DNA of 22,499 nt from JADJTT01 sp049306275 (GCA_049306275.1 JBAQQB010000048.1:1-22499); one strand, 5' to 3'; counted from the stretch's first letter, positions 1 to 8,369 are shown. Numbers and translations: made by a program. The notes: generated by a model from the sequence alone, not told the origin.

Positions 1-82
1 ATAAAAGTAATGTGTCTCAACAAAATGACAGGGATTGGTATGCCCATTTCCGAAAAGGCCGCTTGATCAATAACACGGATTT

Positions 83-103
83 AGGCCCTTTTTGGCCTTT
101 TTT
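83..103 (+). terminator. Possible intrinsic terminator at left edge
   Basis: AGGCC and GGCCT form a short G+C-rich stem around a CTTTTT loop, followed by a run of T on the + strand. It could end a + strand transcript entering from the left of the window. The stem is only 5 bp, so the call is weak. The rest of 1-187 shows no supported gene; it lies downstream of the minus-strand metalloprotease. Confidence 0.3.
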
Positions 104-187
104 GAAAATGATTCATGCAACAAAGCCCAAATGATCTGTCAATCTTATTTTGAAATCATCAACTTGCTGGATGGAATTGCCGGGTTG

Positions 188-2659
188 TTATTGAACGGCC
201 ACCATTCTCCGTACCTGCGTGCCAAACGACGTCAACAGTTCGCAGTACAATACCCCGTGGGCAACGCCTGCTTCCAACTGAAGAACTTCCGCATTATTCC
301 CTGCCGGGTACGTCTTGTTCACCCGCCACAATTCCCTTCCGTCTGTGTTCAGCACCCGGAGGGTAGCTTCGCAACTTTCCGGCAACACAAATTCGATCGT
401 CGTGCTGCCACTGAAAGGGTTGGGCCGGCTGGTCAAAGCAAACTTGCTTGCAGCCAAGCCGGTCGTTGAGGTGATCCCTTCGATAATCAATCGCACATCC
501 GATTCGGACAGAGCCTCGTTGTAAGCCTTTGCAGGCAAAATGTCATGCCCCAGGTGCAACAATTCGCTCAGTTTCGACCCGCTTTTCAGCGCCGTGAATA
601 CCAAACGGAATACCGGAGCGGCTTCAACAACCCTCAGTCCTTCCTCATGCGACCAGGCGACCCTGATCTCTCCTTGCGCGGCGTTGTAGGTACCGAAGTG
701 CGCTTCGGTCAGCGGTAATCCGGACAGCGGCTCGATGAATTCGAACTGCAATTGGGCCGGATCAAAGGCCAGCGCAAACTGGAACGCAGTCAGGTCTTCC
801 GATTGGCCGGCAGCTACTTCGACAGCAATGCTCTCCCCCGCATGTAAGGCTTGATCCCAGGCGCGCAAAACCAGCGGCTCCCCCTCCCCGAAATTGGCCG
901 GATTGGCATAGGTCGTCACCACATCTGCCGTTTTTATCCCTTTAAAGTCCTGGCCGGGCACATCGCCACTCACCCCTGTCAGGGTGATTATCTCGGGGAA
1001 GCCCCAGGGGATGTTAGGGTTGGGGAAAGAATAGGCAGAAGGCACGAAACGCCAGGAGGTTTTGATCTGGGCCAGCGCGTTGGGGTTGCCCAACAGCGCC
1101 TGGTTGATCAGCGTCGCATCCAGCGTCGTGATGGTATTGCTCTTGTTCACATCAGCCGCGATGCGTTTGAACGGAGCGGGCAACAGCGCGATATTTGCCA
1201 CGTGCTGCTGGATGGCCGTTGCGTCGGCCACGGTAACGCCGTTGAGTTTGTTGATGTTTTTGGACGGGGTCACTGTAAAGTTCGAACCGGAGGTGTAGGT
1301 AACCGAATAGAACCCGCCGTTATTGGTGGTGGTCGTTGCGGTCTGGTCGCCGGTCAGTTTCACTGTGGTCAGGTTTACCCCGAGATCCATGTTATGTTCC
1401 CACTTGATATTACCGCTTATGTTACCACCGGCGACCGGTTCTGTACAAATGGTGGCGCCGGGATTGCTGCTTGTACCGGAAGGACAATCCAGGCATTCCG
1501 CTTGTCCTGCCAATGGGTTGTAAGTATTGGCGGGGCAGGGATAAGCATCGACACCATTCGGGCAGTAGGAGCCCGGGGGGCAGGGTTGGCAGCCGACGAC
1601 GACCGTTTCGCCATAGATGACCTCCGTTATGGGATAGTAGCCGGGCGGGCAGGTAACAGGTCCGCACACATTGGCTGCATTGGCGATGACGTTTTGCAGG
1701 TTTGCGTTCAGGTAGTTTTCCATGCGGCTGGACTGCCCGGCGGAGAACATATACATGCAGGCATCATTGGTGTAGTCCATAAAATTCATGTGCATGTCAG
1801 TGGAGCCGCAAGTGGCTGCGCCTAATGCCGGGCAACCAAAATATGGACCGGCCTCAGCCGGCGTATCGGCCACGGCATCCAAATTGTTGCATCCGCCACT
1901 AAAAATATGATCGAGCAACAGGTAATGCCCCATCTCGTGGGTCAGGGTCCGGCCCAGGTTATATGCAGACACAGGAAGGCCAGGGTAGCATCCGCTCCCG
2001 GTTCCCCAGCCCTCGAGGAAAACCACGACGCCGTCTCCATCGCCATCACCACCTAAAGGGGAATAGCCTAGCAAACCTCCGCCATTACCTCTCACATAAA
2101 TATTGATATAGCCTGCCCAGGCGGGGTTGAAATCACCTGTAGTTTGGTTGATGGTGATAGCCGGGTAGCCATCAGACAACCCGAACCCTGCCGGATGATT
2201 TCGGGTAGCCAGACAAAAGGATACGCAGGTCTCTCCATTGGCTACTCCGGGGAAAAAGGAAGAGGCGCTATTCGTCCAATTGGAAATATCACTGTTCGTC
2301 CCGTTTATGTCGGCATTCAGAATGTCTATCTGCTCTTGTGCGAGTTGGATCAAACAGGGGATGTTGGGATTGCTTATATTTTGGTAATGCACCGCTACGG
2401 GCAGCGTGGCTGGCGTGCCACAAGGCGACCTTTCCTGGGGCATGTTTTCCATGAACGCTAATTTCTGCTCATGCGCTTTTCGATAGGCGGGGTCTTGCAA
2501 TAATGTTTCCATGTGCGCATCCATGCCGCAGGAGCGGTGCAGAGGATTGCCGCTGTCTGTTTTACCCGATGCCGGCAAGGAGGATTGTGCGCCGGCAACC
2601 TGGAACAGCAGCATGGCCGAACAGACCAAAACAGAGGTAAGTCGTGCTAATTTTTTCAT
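188..2659 (-). CDS. Secreted M43 (pappalysin/cytophagalysin-like) zinc metalloprotease with T9SS sorting domain
   Basis: An 823-residue secreted protease. Residues 1-24 form a signal peptide ending near AGA-Q. The zinc site HEMGHYLLLDH is at 241-251, followed by IFSGGC, which fits the M43 pattern HExxHxxGxxH with Leu in place of the usual Gly. The Met-turn NFMDYTNDACMYMFSAGQ starts near 292, as in cytophagalysin-type enzymes. Residues about 337-405 are Cys-rich (CPPGSYCPNG, CPANTYNPLAGQ, CPSGTSS), resembling GCC2/ephrin-receptor-like repeats. Residues about 410-535 form a dockerin-like module (ADVNKSNTITTLDATLINQ), about 595-728 a cohesin-like beta-sandwich, and about 742-823 a type A T9SS sorting domain starting SRPNPFSGSTTIEF. 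Expected role: extracellular or surface protein degradation after export through SecYEG and T9SS. Its promoter shares a motif with that of the response-regulator gene at 5850. The substrate is unknown. The domain calls are from motif reading. Confidence 0.93.
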   Translation of the reverse strand: MKKLARLTSVLVCSAMLLFQVAGAQSSLPASGKTDSGNPLHRSCGMDAHMETLLQDPAYRKAHEQKLAFMENMPQERSPCGTPATLPVAVHYQNISNPNIPCLIQLAQEQIDILNADINGTNSDISNWTNSASSFFPGVANGETCVSFCLATRNHPAGFGLSDGYPAITINQTTGDFNPAWAGYINIYVRGNGGGLLGYSPLGGDGDGDGVVVFLEGWGTGSGCYPGLPVSAYNLGRTLTHEMGHYLLLDHIFSGGCNNLDAVADTPAEAGPYFGCPALGAATCGSTDMHMNFMDYTNDACMYMFSAGQSSRMENYLNANLQNVIANAANVCGPVTCPPGYYPITEVIYGETVVVGCQPCPPGSYCPNGVDAYPCPANTYNPLAGQAECLDCPSGTSSNPGATICTEPVAGGNISGNIKWEHNMDLGVNLTTVKLTGDQTATTTTNNGGFYSVTYTSGSNFTVTPSKNINKLNGVTVADATAIQQHVANIALLPAPFKRIAADVNKSNTITTLDATLINQALLGNPNALAQIKTSWRFVPSAYSFPNPNIPWGFPEIITLTGVSGDVPGQDFKGIKTADVVTTYANPANFGEGEPLVLRAWDQALHAGESIAVEVAAGQSEDLTAFQFALAFDPAQLQFEFIEPLSGLPLTEAHFGTYNAAQGEIRVAWSHEEGLRVVEAAPVFRLVFTALKSGSKLSELLHLGHDILPAKAYNEALSESDVRLIIEGITSTTGLAASKFALTSRPNPFSGSTTIEFVLPESCEATLRVLNTDGRELWRVNKTYPAGNNAEVLQLEAGVAHGVLYCELLTSFGTQVRRMVAVQ

Positions 2660-2684
2660 CTAATATTTAGATTTTGGTTCAGCA

Positions 2685-2692
2685 CAAAAATA
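2685..2692 (-). promoter_or_regulatory. Bacteroidota -7 element of the M43 protease gene
   Basis: On the minus strand this reads TATTTTTG, an exact match to the Bacteroidota sigma-A -7 consensus TAnnTTTG. It lies 25 nt upstream of the ATG, giving a leader of roughly 20 nt. No TTG-type -33 box is obvious; the shared palindrome at 2715-2732 lies slightly upstream of where one is usually found. Confidence 0.6.
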
Positions 2693-2714
2693 GGCTGTAC
2701 CCAGGGGCCGGGGT

Positions 2715-2732
2715 ATCACATCTTGATGTGAT
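2715..2732 (-). promoter_or_regulatory. Palindromic operator candidate upstream of the M43 protease
   Basis: The minus strand reads ATCACATCAAGATGTGAT, a perfect palindrome with 8-bp arms around AA. It lies in the gap between the kinase stop codon and the protease promoter. It matches 16 of 18 positions with the site at 5798-5815 in front of the response-regulator gene, in the same orientation and the same 22 nt from the -7 element. A dimeric NarL/LuxR-type regulator would fit such a site. It could alternatively act as a small terminator hairpin for the kinase gene, but no T-run follows it, and that would not explain the second copy. Confidence 0.6.
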
Positions 2733-2737
2733 GGGCC

Positions 2738-5700
2738 TCAGAGGGGCTTCCGGGTGAGTTTTACGGTAAAGCCCTCGCTGTTTTCGACCGATAGTTTCGC
2801 GCTGATTTTCTCTGCCCGCAGCGCCATGTTGGACAAGCCCAGGCCTGTCGAAACGGGATCGTCTTTATCGGAAGTTCCGTTATCGTGGATGCTCATTTCA
2901 AATTGCTCCCTGAAGTTTCCGAAGCGGACGGTTACCGCCGTGGCCTTGCTGTGGCGGACGATGTTGGTGAGGGCTTCCTTGAAAATGAGGTAAAGGTGCT
3001 GTCGCAAATCCACGGGCAGTTTTTTCTCCATCGGCAGAAGGCCGAGTTCAAAGTGGCAGGTAATATCCTTCGGCTGCAGCAACTCGGTGGCCTGCTCCTG
3101 CATGCGTTCGAGGAGGTTTTTCACCTTGTCCCGGCGACTGTCTATGCTCCACACGAGATCGCGCATCTTGGACACCGCCGTGCGGCTGATGTCGCTGATG
3201 TGGTGGATGCGGGGACGGTCTTTTTCCGGGGCGTTCATTTCGAGCAGTTCGACCTGCATGGACAGACCAGTGAGCATCGAGCCGACCTCGTCGTGCAGGT
3301 CGCTGGAGATGCGGGTGCGCATGCGCTCCAACTCCAGCAGCCGGACGTGGCGCCGGCGGGCAATCCAGTAGCCAACGCCGCCGAACAGGGCCAGTACGAG
3401 CAGGTAAAACCACCCGGTTTCATAAAAAAACGGCTTTACCGTGATGGGCACGGCCAGTTCTGTTTCGCTCCAGTTGCCCTGGCTGTCCGAGCCTTTTACC
3501 CGAAGGATGTAATCGCCGGCAGGCAGCTTGTTGTAGCGCACGAATGGCGTGTTGCCGATGTACGACCAATCGTTTTCCAGTCCTTCAAGGCGGACGTAAA
3601 AATGGTTTTTATCGGGTTTGAAATAATTGGGAAGCGCCCAACTGAACTGGAACCAGCTGTCGAAAGGTGAAATGACGAACCTGCCAATCGGATAATTTCC
3701 AATCACTTGCACCAGGGTGCTGTCCGTTTGGATGTTGTATTTCGCAAATTCAGTGAGGCAGAGCGGAGGGTTTTTCTCGGCTTGCGGGATGTCTTTGGGG
3801 TTGAAATAATTGATGCCGTTCATGCCGCCAAACCAAAGTCCTCCATGCTGGTCTTTAAAGGAGGATGCGTAGTTGAATTCATTGCTCGACAGGCCATCCG
3901 CTTCGAAGAAATTGCGGAACACACCCTCTGATACGCGGTAACACGCCAGGCCATTGTAGGTGCCGGCCCAGATATTCCCTTCCTCGTCTTCCTCAATGCT
4001 CACCACGTTGTTGTCGCAGAGGCCTTCTTCCCGGGTAAATATTTTGATGGCCGAACCGCTCAGGTTACCCCCCGGGAAATCTATCCGGCAAAGTCCGCCG
4101 CCGAAGGCGCCGGCCCACAGCTTGCCCGTTTGATCAACATGTACTGCCAGCACGCGGTCGTTGTTGAGGGCGGGTTTTGTTTTGGTGGAAAAATGCGCCA
4201 GGGTTTCTCCTTTCCGGTTGAAGCAAAACAAACCTTCGGAGGCTGTTCCGATCCAGATCCGGCCGTCGCGGTCCTCCAGGATCACCTCCACCCTGGTGGA
4301 AGGAATACCGTTCCCTCCCTGTGAAAGAAAACGGTTGCGCTGCCGGCGCACAGGGTCGTAAAGGGTCAGGTTTTCCAGGGAATTGCCCAGGATGAATTTC
4401 CCCTCTTTCAGCAGGCAGAAGGGGCTGCGGGATGATTTCCCCGACTCCGCGTCGAAGGTGTCATAGACGCTTATTTGCCTGTCTGCCAGGTCGATTTTCA
4501 GCAAGTTATTGTTGAGCGTCCAGGCGGTGTTTTCTTTTTCATCAAAAACAAAATGATACACATTGTTGAAGATCAGTTCGAGTTCCGGCGAACCGGAGAT
4601 GGGAAATAACAGGCGCTCTTTTTGCCGGCTTTCTTCCAATTGGTGGAGGCCCTGTTGCCCCGTTTCACAATGAGCATAAACATTGCCCTGCGCATCCGCG
4701 AAAATGCCCCGCATGGCATTGCCCCATGCTGCTCCGGGAACAGTCAGGTGATTTCGAAACAGATTACTGCCAATCGGAAAACGGAGCAGCCCGTTGTCGG
4801 TGGCTATCCAAAGCAGGTGGGTGCGGTCTTCATACAGCTGGCGGATGCTGGTGAATTGCAAGCCGCCGTGCAAAGTGGCGGTCAGGTCGGTCCATTCGCC
4901 GCCCGGGCTCCAGTGCAGCAGTCCGTCGAACGTGCTAAACCAGCGATTGCCGCGGGTATCTTCCAGCATCGTGAAAACCCGTGCGGGCAGGTTGCCTGCC
5001 AGCACCTCGTACTGGCCGGTTTCGGGGTGGTACAGCCCGATTTCGTTTTTGCTTTTGGTAAAAACAAAGAGGCGGCCCTGGTTGTCGGTAGCGATATTGG
5101 TAAAATAGATCCTGGCGCCATACCAGTCGATGCTGTCGGGTTTCGCCGCATGAAGCAGGTTGCCGTCCGGGCTGAACAGCCGCAGCCCTTCCGCATTCGT
5201 GCTCCACCAGGCATTGCCCTGGCGATCAAAGGCCACATCGCTGAACGGCATGCGCAGGTGCCGGGCGGTGGCTACTTTCTGGAAACGCTGCTTGCCCCTG
5301 TGCCGCAGCAATTGTTGTTCCCTGCCGTCATCGGTCACGACCCAGATCGTGCCGTCTTTCGCTTGCCGGAGGTTGTATACTTTTCCGGTCAGGCCGGCCG
5401 TTGCCGAGAGGTTGACGGTTTTTTGCGTACGCAGGTTCATGGCGTACAAGACCTCATCCGCCACCACCCAGAGACTCGTGTCGTTGACCAGCAGCATGTT
5501 TTTATCGGAAACACTGCTGCCGGGGAAGGGTAAGCCGGACTGTGCATCGCTGCCGTACCGGAAAAAATGCAGCCCGTCGTACCGCTCGAGCCCCTGTGTG
5601 GTACCAATCCACATCAGTCCCCGAGGGTCCTGCACGATTGCCCTGATATCGCGGAAGCCGAGACCGTCCTCTGTAGTAAGCGCAGCGGGCCTGGGTTGTC

Positions 5701-5776
5701 GCTGGGCAGCGAGCGACAGCGGCAACCAGAGTATGAGCAGAATGAGGATTCGTTTCGACTCCATGAAAGGCTTCAT
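2738..5776 (-). CDS. Two-component sensor histidine kinase with periplasmic beta-propeller (Reg_prop, Y_Y_Y, HisKA_3, HATPase)
   Basis: A 1012-residue membrane sensor kinase. Residues 1-25 form a signal peptide or anchor. Repeated propeller blades (IVQDPRGLMWIGTTQGLERYDG near 47; ILEDRDGRIWIGT; IEEDEEGNIWAGTYNGL) fill most of residues 33 to about 700. A Y_Y_Y domain follows (about 710-785, with LEGLENDWSYIG and LPAGDYILRVKGSD). A single transmembrane helix lies at about 789-807. The HisKA_3 H-box RISSDLHDEVGSMLTG has the phosphoacceptor at His828. The ATPase has an N-box with Asn938 (FKEALTNIVRHS), HDNG with Asp965, and GLGL at 978-981. There is no receiver or AraC domain, unlike hybrid two-component systems of Bacteroides; the output is the separate divergent regulator at 5850. 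An alternative Met at residue 5 (5764) would give a shorter signal peptide. The ligand is unknown; related propeller sensors often detect glycans. Confidence 0.93.
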   Translation of the reverse strand: MKPFMESKRILILLILWLPLSLAAQRQPRPAALTTEDGLGFRDIRAIVQDPRGLMWIGTTQGLERYDGLHFFRYGSDAQSGLPFPGSSVSDKNMLLVNDTSLWVVADEVLYAMNLRTQKTVNLSATAGLTGKVYNLRQAKDGTIWVVTDDGREQQLLRHRGKQRFQKVATARHLRMPFSDVAFDRQGNAWWSTNAEGLRLFSPDGNLLHAAKPDSIDWYGARIYFTNIATDNQGRLFVFTKSKNEIGLYHPETGQYEVLAGNLPARVFTMLEDTRGNRWFSTFDGLLHWSPGGEWTDLTATLHGGLQFTSIRQLYEDRTHLLWIATDNGLLRFPIGSNLFRNHLTVPGAAWGNAMRGIFADAQGNVYAHCETGQQGLHQLEESRQKERLLFPISGSPELELIFNNVYHFVFDEKENTAWTLNNNLLKIDLADRQISVYDTFDAESGKSSRSPFCLLKEGKFILGNSLENLTLYDPVRRQRNRFLSQGGNGIPSTRVEVILEDRDGRIWIGTASEGLFCFNRKGETLAHFSTKTKPALNNDRVLAVHVDQTGKLWAGAFGGGLCRIDFPGGNLSGSAIKIFTREEGLCDNNVVSIEEDEEGNIWAGTYNGLACYRVSEGVFRNFFEADGLSSNEFNYASSFKDQHGGLWFGGMNGINYFNPKDIPQAEKNPPLCLTEFAKYNIQTDSTLVQVIGNYPIGRFVISPFDSWFQFSWALPNYFKPDKNHFYVRLEGLENDWSYIGNTPFVRYNKLPAGDYILRVKGSDSQGNWSETELAVPITVKPFFYETGWFYLLVLALFGGVGYWIARRRHVRLLELERMRTRISSDLHDEVGSMLTGLSMQVELLEMNAPEKDRPRIHHISDISRTAVSKMRDLVWSIDSRRDKVKNLLERMQEQATELLQPKDITCHFELGLLPMEKKLPVDLRQHLYLIFKEALTNIVRHSKATAVTVRFGNFREQFEMSIHDNGTSDKDDPVSTGLGLSNMALRAEKISAKLSVENSEGFTVKLTRKPL

Positions 5777-5797
5777 TGGGAAGGGGAAGGTAAGGGA

Positions 5798-5815
5798 ATC
5801 CCATCAAAATGTGAT
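5798..5815 (+). promoter_or_regulatory. Palindromic operator candidate upstream of the response regulator
   Basis: ATCCCATCAAAATGTGAT lies in the 73-bp gap between the divergent kinase and regulator genes. It is a degenerate version (16/18 identical) of the perfect palindrome at 2715-2732 and ends 22 nt before the TACCTTTG element, so it overlaps or abuts the expected -33 position. That placement suits a response regulator activating or autoregulating its own gene. Whether it also acts on the divergent kinase gene cannot be told; I see no clean TAnnTTTG in the kinase direction. Confidence 0.6.
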
Positions 5816-5837
5816 GCTCCGGGAAAAAACCATGCCG

Positions 5838-5845
5838 TACCTTTG
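5838..5845 (+). promoter_or_regulatory. Bacteroidota -7 element of the response-regulator gene
   Basis: TACCTTTG is an exact TAnnTTTG match that ends 4 nt before the ATG at 5850. With the usual spacing, transcription would begin at or within a few bases of the start codon, so the mRNA is probably leaderless or nearly so. Confidence 0.6.
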
Positions 5846-5849
5846 CGCT

Positions 5850-6488
5850 ATGGAAACAATTACACTCGCCATCGTGGAAGACGACGCCGTGGTCATGGAG
5901 AGTCTCCAGACTTTTTTTGGCGGCAACCCGCAGTTTGCATTGCAGCTCGTCAGCAATTCCGTCGAAAATTTTCTGACCGCATTGGAGTCACATCACCAGG
6001 ATCAGCCTGATATTCTGCTGCTCGACATTCAGCTCCCCGGCATGTCGGGCATAGAGGGCATCCCGCACATCAAGGCCAGGCGGCCCGGCCTGGACATCAT
6101 CATGCTCACCACCTTCGAGGACAGTGAGCGCATCTTTGCCGCCTTGTGCGCCGGGGCTTGTTCCTATTTGTCAAAACAATCCTCCCTGGCCGATATCCGG
6201 GAAGCCGTGCTGACGGTGAGCCGGGGCGGTTCGTCCATGTCGCCCTCGGTAGCCCGCAAGGTGGTGGAACATTTCGCTCCAAAACCCCAAAAGGCAAGCT
6301 CGCGGCTCACCGGGCGCCAACTGGAAATCGTGCAATGCATCGTGGACGGCATGAGTTACAAGATGATCGCCGGCCAGCTCGGCATCTCCATCGATACAGT
6401 GCGCACCCACATCATGCACATTTACCGGGCGCTGAACATCAACAGCAAAGGGGAGTTGATCCGGAGCTCTTTCGAGGGAGAGTTGTGA
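5850..6488 (+). CDS. NarL/LuxR-family response regulator
   Basis: A 212-residue cytoplasmic response regulator. The receiver domain (about 4-118) has the acidic pair Asp11/Asp12, phosphoacceptor Asp59 (ILLLDIQLPGMSG), Thr87/Thr88 (MLTTFED) and conserved Lys109 (SYLSKQ). A LuxR/GerE helix-turn-helix occupies about 152-207 (LTGRQLEIVQCIVDGMSYKM, then LGISIDTVRTH). The start is set at METITLAIVEDD because the receiver fold begins there and the promoter lies just upstream; longer in-frame readings run antisense through the kinase gene. It is divergent from the sensor kinase at 2738-5776, its likely partner: HisKA_3 kinases usually pair with NarL/LuxR regulators. Predicted targets are its own promoter and the M43 protease promoter. 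Confidence 0.93.
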   Translation: METITLAIVEDDAVVMESLQTFFGGNPQFALQLVSNSVENFLTALESHHQDQPDILLLDIQLPGMSGIEGIPHIKARRPGLDIIMLTTFEDSERIFAALCAGACSYLSKQSSLADIREAVLTVSRGGSSMSPSVARKVVEHFAPKPQKASSRLTGRQLEIVQCIVDGMSYKMIAGQLGISIDTVRTHIMHIYRALNINSKGELIRSSFEGEL

Positions 6489-6722
6489 GGGCAATCAAAA
6501 TGCCAAGGTAACTATTTAGCACAATATTGAAATTGGCTGGTTGTTAAAGACAGCTGAAAGTTCATTGAAAATATTGAATTGATGTTTTCGGACAGTGGAA
6601 ATAAATCCCTGAATCCGGGCATAAATGTCAGCGCCAGCAGTGGTCCTTTAATTTGGTTTGCGCCCATTGATAGCGACCTAAATACTTACGACTGGGTTAA
6701 AGAAAGGGAAACGGCATATAGC
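6489..6722. other. A+T-rich intergenic region, no supported gene
   Basis: This 234-bp gap separates the convergent response-regulator and glycoside-hydrolase genes and marks the start of the A+T-richer stretch. An open frame from 6579 on the + strand continues antisense into the hydrolase gene and shows no recognisable motif. I see no clear hairpin terminator, tRNA or repeat. Confidence 0.4.
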
Positions 6723-8369
6723 TTAATTTCGCCCTACTTCCTTTGCCCAGTTGCCCCTGAAAATTATTTCCTGGTCGTGAATGCGGAAAATAAACTTGCC
6801 ATATTTCACTGCAATACCGGCCGATGCATTAACGATCCAGCAATTATCAGGGATATGAAAGAAATGTTCTGTGGTAATAACTTTTTGACCATCCTGTTCT
6901 TTTACAGGCATAGTGGCCTGTGGCCCAACCTCCCAACCCAGGTGGGTATTGTAGCTTACCCTCAGGTCGCCCACCAGGTTGAAGTTTTCCTTGTTTTCGA
7001 TCGTGGTTTTAATGCAGGCAATTTTCCCTTCATTTAAATCCTTGCCAGGTGTTACTTCAATGGTAAGTTTTGGCAGTTCGATAGCCGTTTTTGATGCCAG
7101 TATGCTGATAGATTCGGTTTTTATCACCTTATTATCTTCATCGTAAAATTCAAATACCAGCTCCATATCCTCTATGCCGGAAGGGTTAATAGCGATTTGA
7201 CCAGCGAAGTATCCCCCGGCGTTTATGTTTTTTGAATAAATGATTTTATCCAGGTATTTTACTACTACTTTTTTCACGTCGGGTTCAGTATACAGTTCCA
7301 GGGGTACCGTGTCGCCGCTGTGTACCGAAATATTTTTCGGGCTTATGATAAGTGCTTTCATATAATCACGCATGGCAAACCATACCGGTCGAGGGGAGCC
7401 GTATTTATCGGCAGCATCACTGTACCCCCAGAAGCCAAACCACTCTTCGGGCTGATCCAGTGCATGACTATTTTTATCACCGCCTTTCCACCAGCCATCG
7501 GCATAATAAAACGGGCACATGCCCACAGCGCCGGCATCAATCAGGTCGCGGTAATTGGCAATAAGTCCATCAGCCTGCTGTTTCAGGGAATTTCCGCCGT
7601 AACGGCCATAGCCTTTATGCGAAACAGAATAACCAAATTCGGTGGTTATAAATGGCTTATTTAAGCCGTTGAGCCTGTTTAAGCCTGCTATATAATCCTT
7701 AAAACCCATGGTAGCCGTCTGGGCTTCGGAATGGTCGTAACAATTGTAGGCATACACATCAAAATAGCTTTCATCCATATAATCGCTGATCATCGCATTG
7801 GCCGAGAGGGTGACGGGAATACCTGGATGCCCTTCATGTAACTGATCGATCAGGGTTTTCATGAGGTCAACGAATGCTTTGCCGGTAACCTGGTAAATAT
7901 GATTGGTTTGGGGTTCGTTGATCACCAGGTAAGTGATGATACAATCGTATTTTTGGGCATAGGCCGTAACCCTTTTGACTTTATCGACACATTCCTTAAC
8001 AAATGCAGGGTCGGCGTAATTTCCTTCAGGGTTTACATCGATGCCCATAATAAGCTTCAGCCCCGATTCCTGCACCAGCTTTAGCTGTGCTTCTGAAAAC
8101 TGGCTCCAGGTCCGGATGGTGTTGTACCCGCCTTCTTTAATGACTTTGAGATCAAATTTTAGCAAATCGAGATCGTCAGCCCTGACACCCTCGTAAGGAT
8201 GCTGCCCCGGACGGGCGCCGATCTCGTAGCCAATGGCTTTGATAAAGAACTTCTGCCCGTTGAGGTAATACCAGTTATCCTTTAATTCAATTTTTGTTTT
8301 CGGCTGTGCAAACACTATCTGCAATGACGAAAACAACATGACGATTGCCAAAATAATTTTGTATTTCAT
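6723..8369 (-). CDS. Secreted clan GH-A glycoside hydrolase (GH2/GH5/GH72-like TIM barrel)
   Basis: A 548-residue exported protein with a signal peptide at 1-21 (ending VFA-Q). The (beta/alpha)8 barrel begins with a strand/loop 'DNWYYLNGQKFFIKAIGYEI' (31-50) typical of GH2-C and glucanosyltransferase-like enzymes. The probable acid/base is Glu152 in LVINEPQ and the probable nucleophile is Glu244 in FITTEFGYS, the two-glutamate arrangement of retaining clan GH-A enzymes. WW and Trp-rich loops (DGWWKGGD near 291; WFGFWGYS near 310) suit sugar binding. The barrel ends near 342; residues about 345-548 look like one or two beta-sandwich domains. There is no T9SS sorting domain, so it is likely periplasmic. 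No SusC/SusD partner is present, so this is not a normal polysaccharide utilisation locus. The exact family and substrate cannot be fixed by eye. The DNA is clearly richer in A+T than uvrB or the nuclease gene, suggesting a different history. Confidence 0.85.
   Translation of the reverse strand: MKYKIILAIVMLFSSLQIVFAQPKTKIELKDNWYYLNGQKFFIKAIGYEIGARPGQHPYEGVRADDLDLLKFDLKVIKEGGYNTIRTWSQFSEAQLKLVQESGLKLIMGIDVNPEGNYADPAFVKECVDKVKRVTAYAQKYDCIITYLVINEPQTNHIYQVTGKAFVDLMKTLIDQLHEGHPGIPVTLSANAMISDYMDESYFDVYAYNCYDHSEAQTATMGFKDYIAGLNRLNGLNKPFITTEFGYSVSHKGYGRYGGNSLKQQADGLIANYRDLIDAGAVGMCPFYYADGWWKGGDKNSHALDQPEEWFGFWGYSDAADKYGSPRPVWFAMRDYMKALIISPKNISVHSGDTVPLELYTEPDVKKVVVKYLDKIIYSKNINAGGYFAGQIAINPSGIEDMELVFEFYDEDNKVIKTESISILASKTAIELPKLTIEVTPGKDLNEGKIACIKTTIENKENFNLVGDLRVSYNTHLGWEVGPQATMPVKEQDGQKVITTEHFFHIPDNCWIVNASAGIAVKYGKFIFRIHDQEIIFRGNWAKEVGRN

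Noticed and set aside
851..1825. Long + strand open frame antisense to the M43 protease
   Set aside because: It lies wholly within a well-supported protease gene, has low-complexity Gly/Arg/His-rich wording and no recognisable motif.
2715..2732. Simple intrinsic terminator for the kinase gene
   Set aside because: No T-run follows the stem on the minus strand, and the same sequence at matching spacing before another promoter is better explained as an operator.
5160..5849. N-terminal extension of the response regulator running antisense through the kinase gene
   Set aside because: The receiver domain begins at METITLAIVEDD, and the -7 element is 4 nt before that ATG; the extension is a shadow of the kinase gene.
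6579..7037. + strand open frame at the 3' end of the glycoside hydrolase gene
   Set aside because: Most of it is antisense to the hydrolase and no family motif is seen; its first 48 codons lie in the gap but give no independent support.
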